Positions 37,648-47,400 of a stretch of 64,000 bases of DNA are shown here, one piece after another. Position 1 is the stretch's first letter. Every line of letters starts with the position of its first letter. The stretch is from an uncultured Winogradskyella sp. (GTDB taxonomy: Bacteria > Bacteroidota > Bacteroidia > Flavobacteriales > Flavobacteriaceae). Location of the stretch: positions 1-64,000 of the forward strand of contig NZ_CANMCZ010000002.1 of the NCBI RefSeq assembly GCF_947496485.1, read 5' to 3'. The notes beneath the pieces were generated by a model, which was given only the letters and a program-made list of their open reading frames with translations, did not search any database and was not told the DNA's origin. The position numbers were made by a program, and so were the translations under genes.

Positions 37648-38859
37648 ATGTCTATTCTAAAGGACAAAAATATTTTATTGGGCATTACTGCTGGTATTGC
37701 CGCATATAAATCTGCTAGTTTAGTCAGATTATTCATTAAAGCAGGCGCTAACGTAAAAGTTGTTATGACGCCTGCTTCTAAAGATTTTATAACTCCACTT
37801 ACGCTTTCCACCTTATCTAAAAACCCGGTTTATTCTTCTTTTGTAGATGAAGAGGATGACAACCAAGTTTGGAACAATCATGTTGATTTAGGACTCTGGG
37901 CAGATATATTTGTTATTGCACCGGCTACAGCTAACACAATGGCAAAAATGGCTAATGGTGTTTGTGACAATATACTTTTAGCAACTTATCTCTCTGCAAA
38001 ATGTCTTGTATATTTTGCTCCTGCAATGGATTTGGATATGTACAAGCACGAATCGACCAAAACATCATTCAATAAGTTGACATCTTATGGAAACAAATTG
38101 ATTCCTGCGGGAACAGGAGAACTTGCTAGTGGTTTAGTTGGTGAAGGTCGTATGGCTGAACCAGAAGATATTATAACTTTCATTGAAAATGATATTTTAG
38201 AACAGTTGCCATTAAAAGGGAAGCATATTTTAATAACAGCTGGTCCAACCTACGAAGCATTAGATCCTGTGCGCTTTATAGGAAATCATTCTAGTGGCAA
38301 AATGGGTTTTGAAATTGCTAATGCCGCAGCCAATTTAGGTGCTGAGGTAATTTTAGTGACTGGTCCAACACATCAAAAAGCCAATAATAACTTTGTACAA
38401 GTAAAACATGTGGTTAGTGCAGAAGATATGTATAATGAAGTACATAAGCATTTCAAATCTTCAGATATAGCCATACTTTCTGCTGCAGTAGCAGATTACA
38501 AACCAAAGCATGTGTCCAATCAGAAAATAAAAAAGAAGGATTCAACGTTTAGTATAGAGTTAGAGAAGACAAAGGATATTTTAAAGTCATTAGGCGAGAT
38601 TAAAACCAATCAATTTTTGGTAGGTTTTGCGCTCGAGACCAATAATGAATTAGAACACGCAAAAGGTAAACTAAAATCTAAAAACTTAGATTTAATAGTA
38701 CTTAATTCTTTGCAAGACAAAGGAGCAGGTTTTGGAGTATCCACAAATAAAGTTACATTTATAACGTCTTCGAACGAAGTTATTGAAAATCAACTTAAAT
38801 CTAAAGCCGAAGTGGCAGTGGATTTAATGCAACAAGTATTAAAACAATTAGATGCGTAA
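37648..38859 (+). CDS. coaBC: Bifunctional phosphopantothenoylcysteine decarboxylase/synthetase
   Basis: Two steps of coenzyme A synthesis: ligation of cysteine to 4'-phosphopantothenate and decarboxylation. The 403-residue protein has an N-terminal FMN-binding CoaC domain (about 1-180; GITAGIAAYKSASLVRLF, NHVDLGLWADIFVIAPATANTMAKMANG with the catalytic His). A C-terminal CoaB domain follows (about 190-400; ILITAGPTYEALDPVRFIGNHSSGKMGFEIA, AILSAAVADYKP). Its stop overlaps the next gene by eight bases. coaE is also in this window (51090). Confidence 0.97.
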   Translation: MSILKDKNILLGITAGIAAYKSASLVRLFIKAGANVKVVMTPASKDFITPLTLSTLSKNPVYSSFVDEEDDNQVWNNHVDLGLWADIFVIAPATANTMAKMANGVCDNILLATYLSAKCLVYFAPAMDLDMYKHESTKTSFNKLTSYGNKLIPAGTGELASGLVGEGRMAEPEDIITFIENDILEQLPLKGKHILITAGPTYEALDPVRFIGNHSSGKMGFEIANAAANLGAEVILVTGPTHQKANNNFVQVKHVVSAEDMYNEVHKHFKSSDIAILSAAVADYKPKHVSNQKIKKKDSTFSIELEKTKDILKSLGEIKTNQFLVGFALETNNELEHAKGKLKSKNLDLIVLNSLQDKGAGFGVSTNKVTFITSSNEVIENQLKSKAEVAVDLMQQVLKQLDA

Positions 38860-39739
38860 CCTCATACTATTATTCACTTTTTTATGTACTCATGTTATTT
38901 TTTCGCAAGAGTTAAATTGTACTGTAAATGTTATTGCACAACAAACAGGAAATGAAAACAATGTTGTTTTTAAAACCCTCGAAAGACAATTAACTGAGTT
39001 TATCAATAGCACTAAATGGACAGATAAAACTTTCGGGCTACAAGAGCGTATCAATTGTAGTATGGTTATCAATGTTAATGGCTATGATAACGATTTGTTT
39101 TCAGCATCGCTTCAAATCACTTCGTCTCGACCAATTTTCAATTCAACTTATAGCTCACCAGTATATAATTATAACGACAAAGAATTCAATTTTCAATATT
39201 TAGAATTTCAGAATTTGGTTTATAATCCGCAACAGTTTGAGTCTAATTTAATTTCAGTATTGTCATTTCATGTATATATGATTTTGGGAATGGACGCAGA
39301 TTCTTTTGCACTAAACGGAGGCGATGATTATTTCAATCAGGCTTTAACTATTGCAAATTATTCTCAACAACTCAACGGACAAGGTTGGAAGCTAGAGGAT
39401 GGACTACAATCGCGTTTTGCAGTTATAAATAATATAACATCACCCACTTTTTCCGAGATAAGATCTGCAATGTATAATTATCATAGAGAAGGTTTGGATG
39501 TTATGAGTGAAAGTCCAAAGGATGGTAAATCACAAATTATTTCTTCATTGGATGAACTACAAAAGGTACATAGAAAACGTCCAAACTCGTATTTAATGCG
39601 CTTATTTTTTGATGCTAAAGCTGATGAAATTACTGATATCCTTTCTGGTGGACCAAGCGTTAATATTAGCGAAGCAGTTGATATTTTAAATAGAATAGCG
39701 CCAATACATTCTCAAAAGTGGAGAAATATTAAATACTAA
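38852..39739 (+). CDS. DUF4835 family secreted protein
   Basis: A 295-residue protein with a signal peptide (about 1-18, ending IFSQE) and the DUF4835 domain through its length. Recognisable parts are VFKTLERQLTEFINSTKWTDKTF, VINVNGYDNDLFSASLQITSSRPIFNSTYSSPVYNYNDKEFNF and SVLSFHVYMILGMDADSFALNGGDDYFNQA. The family is limited to Bacteroidota and has no known function. It overlaps the coaBC stop by eight bases (ATGCGTAA), so it is co-translated with it. Its export while sharing an operon with BamD suggests an envelope role, but this is inference. Confidence 0.85.
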   Translation: MRNLILLFTFLCTHVIFSQELNCTVNVIAQQTGNENNVVFKTLERQLTEFINSTKWTDKTFGLQERINCSMVINVNGYDNDLFSASLQITSSRPIFNSTYSSPVYNYNDKEFNFQYLEFQNLVYNPQQFESNLISVLSFHVYMILGMDADSFALNGGDDYFNQALTIANYSQQLNGQGWKLEDGLQSRFAVINNITSPTFSEIRSAMYNYHREGLDVMSESPKDGKSQIISSLDELQKVHRKRPNSYLMRLFFDAKADEITDILSGGPSVNISEAVDILNRIAPIHSQKWRNIKY

Positions 39740-39845
39740 GACTTCCTAGTTTATTTCGCGTTTTATTATTCTATTCAGAAGCTTTGGAAGTTTAAGAATC
39801 TTAATTATTTTTCTGAGTATTTCAAATTTTAAACTCCTAATAACT

Positions 39846-39853
39846 TAATTTTG
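39846..39853 (+). promoter_or_regulatory. -7 promoter element of recN
   Basis: TAATTTTG, matching TAnnTTTG, 20 bases upstream of the TTG start of recN. The implied leader is about 17 bases. No LexA-like operator is recognised near it. Confidence 0.5.
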
Positions 39854-39873
39854 TAATAACAAATTATAGTTTC

Positions 39874-41526
39874 TTGCTTACATCACTTTACATAAAAAAT
39901 TACGCACTTATTGACGAACTAAAGGTTCAGTTTAATAGTGGTCTCACTATCATTACTGGAGAAACTGGTGCTGGTAAATCTATATTATTAGGTGGTTTGT
40001 CTTTAGTATTGGGAAAGCGAGCTGATTTAAGCCAGGTGAAAAATACAGATGAAAAATGTATTATAGAAGCCATGTTCGATATTGCTAATTATAATTTGAA
40101 ATCTTTATTTAAGAGTTTGGATTTAGATTATGATGTTCAAACTATCATAAGGCGCGAAATTTTACCTTCTGGTAAATCTAGAGCTTTCATTAATGATACA
40201 CCAGTTAATTTAGAAAGTTTAGCGGCATTGAGTAACTACCTTATCGATATTCATTCGCAGCATCAAACACAGCAAGTCACACAAGATGATTATCAATTTC
40301 AGGTTATTGATGCATTGGCAGAAAATGAATCTAACTTAAATGATTTTGCAAAAGAGTTAGTTGAATATAAAACAATTCAAAAATCTTTAGAAGAACTAAA
40401 ACTATCTAAGTCAGAACTCATTAAAGAGTATGATTATAATCTATTTCTATCTAAAGAATTAAACGAAATTGATTTAGAAAACATCAATCTAGAAGATTTA
40501 GAAGCACATTACGAAGAACTAAATAATGTTGAAGAAATAGGAGAGAAGTTAAGTAGTGCAAAAGCTATTCTGAGTGCAGAAGATATAGGAATAACAGATC
40601 AGCTGAATTCAGTTAAACAAGAATTAATAAAGATTGCTGATTATGGAAATGCTTATGATTCTCTTAAGGAGCGTATTTTAAGTGTAGGTATTGAATTAGA
40701 TGATGTATTAATTGAACTGGATAATCTTCAAGATAACTTATCATCAGACCCACAAGAATTAGATAGAGTTAATAGCAAACTTCAGGTTATTAATAATTTA
40801 TTTCAAAAACATTCGGTTTCAGATATTGAAGAATTGGTTGTAATCAAAAATGATTTAAGATTAAAAATTAATAATACTGAAAGCTTAGATGAGACTATTT
40901 CACTTGCCGAAAAGAATGTTTTAAAGCAGGAAGAAAAACTAAATAAAATTGCTTTAGAAATTCATAAGAATAGAAAAAGGGTTATTCCAGTATTTGTTTC
41001 AAAATTAGAAACTATTCTTTCAGATTTGGGCATGCCAAATGCAAAGTTTAAGATAGAACTTAATCAGATAGATCATTTTACTTCCAACGGAAAAGACGAC
41101 TTGCAGTTTTTATTTATGGCAAACAAAGGGTCGAACTTTAATCCGCTTAAAAAATCAGCATCAGGTGGAGAATTGTCTCGTATAATGTTGGCTATAAAAT
41201 CTATTTTGGCAGAATATATTCAGTTACCATCTATTATGTTTGATGAAATAGACACAGGAGTTTCTGGTGAGATTTCTAATAAGATGGGTGATATAATGAA
41301 ACAGATGAGTAGTAAAATGCAGGTATTTACCATTACTCATTTACCTCAAATTGCCGCGAAAGGAAATTCGCATTTTAAAGTTTTTAAAACTGATGTTGAT
41401 GACATAACACATACACAACTCAAAAAACTAAATGAGGAAGAGCGTATTGTTGAAATTGCACAAATGTTAGGAGGCATAGATATTACAGATTCTGCAATGG
41501 CACATGCCAAGCAATTATTGAATTGA
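39874..41526 (+). CDS. recN: DNA repair protein RecN
   Basis: SMC-like ATPase that organises broken DNA ends during recombinational repair. The 550-residue protein has Walker A GETGAGKSILLGG (about 29-41) and a long coiled-coil middle (about 150-370) with a globular apex. The ABC signature SASGGELSRIMLAIKS (about 429-444) and Walker B PSIMFDEIDTGVSGE (about 452-466) follow. The start is TTG at 39874; the conserved MLTSLxIKNYALI N-terminus begins exactly there and no ATG is near. It has its own promoter element. Confidence 0.97.
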   Translation: MLTSLYIKNYALIDELKVQFNSGLTIITGETGAGKSILLGGLSLVLGKRADLSQVKNTDEKCIIEAMFDIANYNLKSLFKSLDLDYDVQTIIRREILPSGKSRAFINDTPVNLESLAALSNYLIDIHSQHQTQQVTQDDYQFQVIDALAENESNLNDFAKELVEYKTIQKSLEELKLSKSELIKEYDYNLFLSKELNEIDLENINLEDLEAHYEELNNVEEIGEKLSSAKAILSAEDIGITDQLNSVKQELIKIADYGNAYDSLKERILSVGIELDDVLIELDNLQDNLSSDPQELDRVNSKLQVINNLFQKHSVSDIEELVVIKNDLRLKINNTESLDETISLAEKNVLKQEEKLNKIALEIHKNRKRVIPVFVSKLETILSDLGMPNAKFKIELNQIDHFTSNGKDDLQFLFMANKGSNFNPLKKSASGGELSRIMLAIKSILAEYIQLPSIMFDEIDTGVSGEISNKMGDIMKQMSSKMQVFTITHLPQIAAKGNSHFKVFKTDVDDITHTQLKKLNEEERIVEIAQMLGGIDITDSAMAHAKQLLN

Positions 41527-41580
41527 TCAACTGTTTCCTTAAACTCAGTAACCTCCTCATTATATTATAAATTTTAATAC

Positions 41581-41588
41581 TATTTTTG
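41581..41588 (+). promoter_or_regulatory. -7 promoter element of fabI
   Basis: TATTTTTG matches TAnnTTTG, 35 bases before the fabI ATG. No clear -33 TTG is seen, so support is moderate. Confidence 0.45.
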
Positions 41589-41623
41589 ATTAATATAACA
41601 ACTGACAAAAAAAGACTTACAAC

Positions 41624-42439
41624 ATGTACAATTTACTAAAAGGAAAAAAAGGAATCATATTTGGTGCTTTAGATGAAAACTCTATTGCTTGGAAAACTGC
41701 AGAGCGTGTTCATGAAGAAGGAGGGACATTTGTCTTAACAAATGCTCCAGTTGCTATGAGAATGGGGCAAATAAATGAATTAGCCGAGAAAACAGGTTCT
41801 CAAATTATTCCAGCTGATGCGACTTCTGAAGAAGATCTTCAAAATTTGGTGGAGCAAGCAATGGAAATCCTAGGTGGTAAATTAGACTTTGTATTACACT
41901 CAATTGGGATGTCAATAAACGTAAGAAAAGGAAAGCATTATACAGACCAAAATTACGCATGGACTCAAAAAGGAACTGATGTTTCTGCAATGTCATTTCA
42001 TAAAACAATGCAAACACTTTACAAAGCTGATGCTATGAATGAATGGGGAAGTATTGTAGCTTTAACTTATATGGCTGCACAACGCGTATTTCCTGATTAT
42101 AATGATATGGCTGATAACAAAGCTTTTTTAGAGAGTATTGCGCGTAGTTTTGGCTACTTCTTTGGAAGAGATAAAAAAGTACGTGTAAATACTATTTCAC
42201 AATCTCCAACGCCAACAACAGCTGGTAGTGGCGTAAAAGGTTTTGATGGCTTTATTGCATATGCAGAGAAAATGTCGCCATTAGGTAATGCAACAGCAAT
42301 GGACTGTGCAAACTATACAGTGACTTTATTCAGTGATTTAACAAAACGTGTCACGTTACAAAATTTGTATAACGATGGTGGATTCAGTAATATGGGTGTA
42401 AGTGACGCTGTTATGGAGACATTTGTCGACAATCAATAA
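41624..42439 (+). CDS. fabI: Enoyl-[acyl-carrier-protein] reductase (NADH), FabI
   Basis: Last reduction in each cycle of type II fatty-acid elongation. The 271-residue short-chain dehydrogenase has the FabI nucleotide-binding start KKGIIFGALDENSIAWKTA (about 8-26). The catalytic pair is Tyr159 and Lys166 (Y-x6-K within FPDYNDMADNKAF), with a second conserved Tyr at 149. SQSPTPTTAGSGVKGFDGF (about 192-210) contains the flexible substrate-binding loop. It is monocistronic, with its own promoter and a near-perfect terminator. This is the triclosan-target class of enoyl reductase. Confidence 0.97.
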   Translation: MYNLLKGKKGIIFGALDENSIAWKTAERVHEEGGTFVLTNAPVAMRMGQINELAEKTGSQIIPADATSEEDLQNLVEQAMEILGGKLDFVLHSIGMSINVRKGKHYTDQNYAWTQKGTDVSAMSFHKTMQTLYKADAMNEWGSIVALTYMAAQRVFPDYNDMADNKAFLESIARSFGYFFGRDKKVRVNTISQSPTPTTAGSGVKGFDGFIAYAEKMSPLGNATAMDCANYTVTLFSDLTKRVTLQNLYNDGGFSNMGVSDAVMETFVDNQ

Positions 42440-42458
42440 TCGGATATAAATTCATTTT

Positions 42459-42494
42459 AAAGCCATTATACCAGATGTATAATGGCTTTTTTTT
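42459..42494 (+). terminator. Intrinsic terminator of fabI
   Basis: AAAGCCATTATAC (42459-42471) and GTATAATGGCTTT (42477-42489) form a perfect 13-bp stem with a long T tail. Confidence 0.9.
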
Positions 42495-42518
42495 ATATTG
42501 CTTGGACAATACTACTGC

Positions 42519-44243
42519 ATGAAGCACTTCATAGTCATTTTACTATTATCATCTTTAGTTTCACTAAATGCTCAGGTTTCTTTTGCCAATCAATCAAACA
42601 TTGTTGGGATAACCCAAGGTACAGGGGTTGTTAGTATGGGAGGTGGTATTAGTTTTGTAGATTATGACGGAGATGGTTGGGATGATATAACACTTGGTAC
42701 TGGTGATGGTCAGTCCATACAATTCTATAAAAATTACGATGGTTTTTTTGTTCAAGAATCACTTCTGCCAATAGATTTAAATTTTCAAAACAAAGCAATT
42801 AATTGGGTAGATTTTGATAACGACGGTGATAAAGATTTATTTGTAACAAGCCAGACTGATGGTAATAGACTTTTTGAAAGGCTTAGTGATAATTCTCTCG
42901 TGGATGTAACTATTTCTGCAGGTTTTGTGACAGAAAACATGTATACTTTTGGTGCTTCTTGGGGAGATATAAATAATGATGGATGCTTGGATGTTTACCT
43001 GTCTAACTATAAAGATGGCACTACAATTACCAATTATCTCTATCAGAGTAATTGCGATGGGACTTTCACTGAAGTTACTGATATGGTAGGCTTAACAAAT
43101 GAAGTGGCGCTTACATTTTGTTCTGGTTTTTTTGATTTTAATAATGATGGTTGGCAAGATTTATATATTGCTAATGATAAAATATATCAAAATCGTTTAT
43201 ATAAAAATAACGGAGATGGAACATTCGCAGATATTAGTGAATCATCAGGAACAGATTTTATTATAGATGCTATGTCTGTAACTATAGATGATTTTAATTC
43301 TGATGGTTATTTGGATATATTTATGACCAATACACCTAATAATGAGGCAACTACAATTGGAAGTACTGTATTATTAAAAAACAATGGAGATGAAACGTTT
43401 ACTAACATTTCTGAAAGTTCAGGAGCACAACTAAATAGTTGGTCTTGGGGAGCCAGTTTCTTTGATTCTGAAAATGATGGAGATCTTGATTTATATGTAA
43501 GTTGCTCTTATGATGGTAGTGGTGGATTTCCTTCATATGGCTTTTATGAAAATTTGGGGTTTGAAATTTTTCAAAACTCTGAAACTGCTGGTTTTGATAA
43601 TAGCATTAGTAGTTATTCTACCGCAATCGGAGATACAAACAATGATGGCTTGGTTGATGTTATTGTAAATAACAACAATCACGCGCCATTAGTTTGGAAT
43701 AATTTAACGATAACTAACAATAATTATATCAAGTTAAAATTAGTCGGAACACTTTCTAATCGTGATGCGATTGGCTCAAAAATTGAGATTTCTATTAATG
43801 ATAATTCTCAATTTCGTTACATAATGTGTGGTGAAGGTTACTTAAGTCAAAATTCATTGGTACAAACATTTGGCGTTGGTGAAAACATCAATATAGATTA
43901 CATAAAGGTAACTTGGCTTAGTGGTACTGAAGACATAATGTATAATGTTGATTCTAATCAGTCAATTACTCTCGTTGAAGGCAGTACTTTATCTGTAAAT
44001 AACTTTGAAGAAAATATTACTTTAAAATATCAAAATCCTGTAAATGATTTTATTGAAATTGAGACTTCAGATATAATAGAAAATTATGTTCTTTTTAATA
44101 ATCTTGGTAAGCATATTACTAAAAACCCTGTGTTGAAAAAACGATTAAAACTCGATTTAAGTTATTTACCATCTGGCATCTATTTCTGCAAATTAAAATT
44201 TAATTCTAATCAATTTAGAACTCTTAAATTCATGATTCTTTAG
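42519..44243 (+). CDS. Secreted FG-GAP/VCBS repeat protein with ASPIC/UnbV and type IX sorting domains
   Basis: A 574-residue surface or secreted protein. A signal peptide (MKHFIVILLLSSLVSLNAQ) is followed by repeated calcium-binding FG-GAP/VCBS units with DxDxDGxxD loops (for example FVDYDGDGWDDITLG, WVDFDNDGDKDLFVT, FFDFNNDGWQDLYIA, FFDSENDGDLDLYVS). They form a predicted beta-propeller (about 30-395). An ASPIC/UnbV region (about 400-487; IKLKLVGTLSNRDAIGSKIEI, VTWLSGTEDIMYNV) and a C-terminal sorting domain (about 495-574; LSYLPSGIYFCKLKF) follow. The ligand is unknown. The longest frame starts at 42498; the ATG at 42519 starts the signal peptide. Confidence 0.9.
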   Translation: MKHFIVILLLSSLVSLNAQVSFANQSNIVGITQGTGVVSMGGGISFVDYDGDGWDDITLGTGDGQSIQFYKNYDGFFVQESLLPIDLNFQNKAINWVDFDNDGDKDLFVTSQTDGNRLFERLSDNSLVDVTISAGFVTENMYTFGASWGDINNDGCLDVYLSNYKDGTTITNYLYQSNCDGTFTEVTDMVGLTNEVALTFCSGFFDFNNDGWQDLYIANDKIYQNRLYKNNGDGTFADISESSGTDFIIDAMSVTIDDFNSDGYLDIFMTNTPNNEATTIGSTVLLKNNGDETFTNISESSGAQLNSWSWGASFFDSENDGDLDLYVSCSYDGSGGFPSYGFYENLGFEIFQNSETAGFDNSISSYSTAIGDTNNDGLVDVIVNNNNHAPLVWNNLTITNNNYIKLKLVGTLSNRDAIGSKIEISINDNSQFRYIMCGEGYLSQNSLVQTFGVGENINIDYIKVTWLSGTEDIMYNVDSNQSITLVEGSTLSVNNFEENITLKYQNPVNDFIEIETSDIIENYVLFNNLGKHITKNPVLKKRLKLDLSYLPSGIYFCKLKFNSNQFRTLKFMIL

Positions 44244-44432
44244 TCGAGTTTATTCGTGAATTCTCTCATAATTAATTGCTGCTTATTTTCTCAATTTACT
44301 ATGTCAGAAATAGTTTAGATGATTTGTTCTTTACCGAGATTTTAAGGATTTCAACGATTTGCTCATAATTCCCTAAATATTAGTAAATAATTAACATATT
44401 TTTAAAGCATTACTAACTTAATAATCCATTTT

Positions 44433-47400
44433 ATGAAAAAAATTACTTTAGCGTTATTAGTAATGCTTGCTTTTTGTTGGCATTCTAATGCGCAATTCAC
44501 TGAGAGTTTCGATACGGAAATTCCAGCGACATGGACAGTGTTAAATGAAGATGGCGGTACTTACACTTGGGAGTACGTAACTAATTACCCTCAAGCTGGT
44601 GCTGGACATGCTAGAATTCATTGGGAATCAGCAGCTCATCAAGACTATTTAATATCACCTCAGTTTACGGCTACAATTGGTACGAGTGATCGTGTGAATT
44701 TTTATGCAGGTATTGATGGTACAACTTTTACCGAAACATTTGAAGTAAGAGTATCAACCACTGGTACAGCTGCGGCTGATTTCACAGATTTAATAGCAAG
44801 TGAAACAGCTGCTACTAATGCTTCAGCTGGTAATTATACACTTTATTCTTATGATTTATCTGCATACGATGGGAGTGCTATTTATGTAGCTATTGTCGCT
44901 ACAGATACTGACAGATTTTATCTCGCTGTAGATGAATTTTCGGTAGATGCAGCTCCAACAGATACTTTAGACTATTTGAATTTACAATGGCCTCCTACAT
45001 TAACCTTTGCTGAAAATGAAATGGCAGATCAATTTGTTTATGCTCAAGCTTATGAAGCTGGCTTAACAGATGTTACTGCAGGGCAATCTCCTGGTATAGA
45101 AGCGTGGATTGGTTACAGCAGTACTGATACAGATCCTTCTGGTGCTGGTTGGACTTGGGAAGTTGCTACATTTAATACAGAAGTTGGAAACAATGATGAA
45201 TACGCTGTAGCTATGCAAAATATTGGTTTAGCAGAAGCGACATACTATTATGCTAGTCGTTTCAGATTAAATGGTGGACCTTTTGGATATGGCGGTATTT
45301 TAGCTGATGGTAGTAATGGTGGTACTTGGGATGGTACAACTAATATTTCAGGTGTATTAACTGTTACTGCTCCAGTAGCAAATCCTGGCGATAATTGTGC
45401 TAATCCTATTGTTGTAATGTCTTTACCTTATAATACTTCAGATGATACAGCAAATTATTCAAATGAATACGGTAATGGAGATAGTTCTTGTTCTAGTTTT
45501 TATTTAAGTGGAAACGATGTAGTTTATACTTACACACCTTCTGCTGATATGAATATTAAATTGGATTTATCTGGTTTATCAGCAACATATTCTGGAATTC
45601 ACGTATTAGATAGTTGTCCAACAGATGTTGGTGCTAACTGTGTTGGTTTTGCAGGTAATTCTGCTTCCACAGACCGAAGTATTGATGTTTCTGTAGTAAA
45701 TGGAACAACATATTTTATTGTTATTTCTACTTGGGCTGCACCTAATTCTGTTGCATATACCTTAGATATTACTGAAATATTATGTGCAGATCCTAGTGAC
45801 TTAACTGTTTCCGCAATAACAACTACTAGTGCTGACTTAGGTTGGACGGAGAATGCAGGTGCATCATCATGGAATATAGAATTGGGTACAGCTGGTTTTG
45901 TGCCAACTGGCGTTGCTACTGCAACTTCAGCTACAAATCCTTATCCAGCTATGGGACTTACAGAAAACACAGCTTATGATTTTTATATACAATCAGATTG
46001 TGGCACTTCTCAAAGTGCTTGGATAGGACCTCTTACATTTACTACTGCATGTACTACATTTACTGCACCATATACAGAAGATTTTGAAAGTGCAGGTGCA
46101 CTACCAAGCTGTTGGACCTTAGGAGGAGATGACGTTTGGGAATTTACTGATACAGGCGCAGAACATATTGGTGATGCAGGGACATTAACAGGTAATACTG
46201 CTTCAGATGGATTTTTTGCATGGTTAGATGATTCTGACCCAACTGCTACAAATGCGTCTTTAATATCTCCTTTTGTTGATGTTACAGGTTTAACAACACC
46301 AGCATTATCATTTTACGAAGTAAGTAATAATGAAGGCGCTAATCCTAATGCTACTTTGACTGTAGAAGTTTGGGATGGTGCAGCATGGAATGTTATGGGA
46401 ACTTATAATACAAATACTGCAGGATGGGAGTTAAAAGTTATTGACTTAAGTGGTTTAACGTTTACAGGTGACGCACAAGCAAGATTCTTAGTTGCAGATT
46501 CAGGATCTTTCTATGATGATATTGCAATTGATGATGTAACATTTGACGAGGCACCTTCTTGTTTTGATCCTTCAATGCTAACAGCAACTAACATTCTTAC
46601 TGACTCAGCTGATTTGGGTTGGACAGAAAATGGTAGTTCTACTTTATGGAATATTGAATTGGTAGATATTACAGCTATGGGAACTCAAACGGGTAATCCA
46701 ACAGCTACAGGAGTTGCAAACCCATATATGGCTACTGGCTTAACATCAGATAATGCTTATGAATTTTATGTACAGGCAGATTGTGGTGCAAGCGGAACAT
46801 CAGCTTGGGCTGGTCCTTTTGCTTTTAGAACATTATGTTCAGTAATAACACCAGAATACGTTGCAGATATGTCAGTGAATGTGCCAGATTCTTGTTGGGA
46901 CGAAGCTGGTTCTGGAGATGCAACTTCTGGCCCTATGGATTTAGGATCTTCTGATTGGAGAGATGGAACATCTTATGCTTTAGGTAGTAGTAATGCTATA
47001 AACCTTTATTTTAATAATGATAGTGAGTGGTTATTATCACCAACTTTTGATTTGTCAACTGGTGGACCATATCAATTAGAAATCAACGTAGCAGTAACAA
47101 ATTGGAATGGAGGAACAACACCAGACTCAATGGGTAGTGATGATGAAGTACAATTATTAATGAGCACTGATGGCGGAACAACTTGGACGAATGTTACAAC
47201 TTGGAATGCTGCAAATGAACCACCAGTAGGTGGAATAGAATATGTAGAAGATTTAACTGCGATTACAGGTAATGTACAATTTGCAGTTTTAGCAACTGAT
47301 GGCGCAATTGATGATTCAGAAGATTACGATTTTCATGTTGGTAAATTTAGAGTAAGAGAAATTCCTTCTTGTGCTGAACCTACAGGTTTAATGGCTGCAA

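Noticed and set aside
44244..44432. 189-base gap before the adhesin gene
   Set aside because: No promoter of the TAnnTTTG type, hairpin or short gene could be supported in it.
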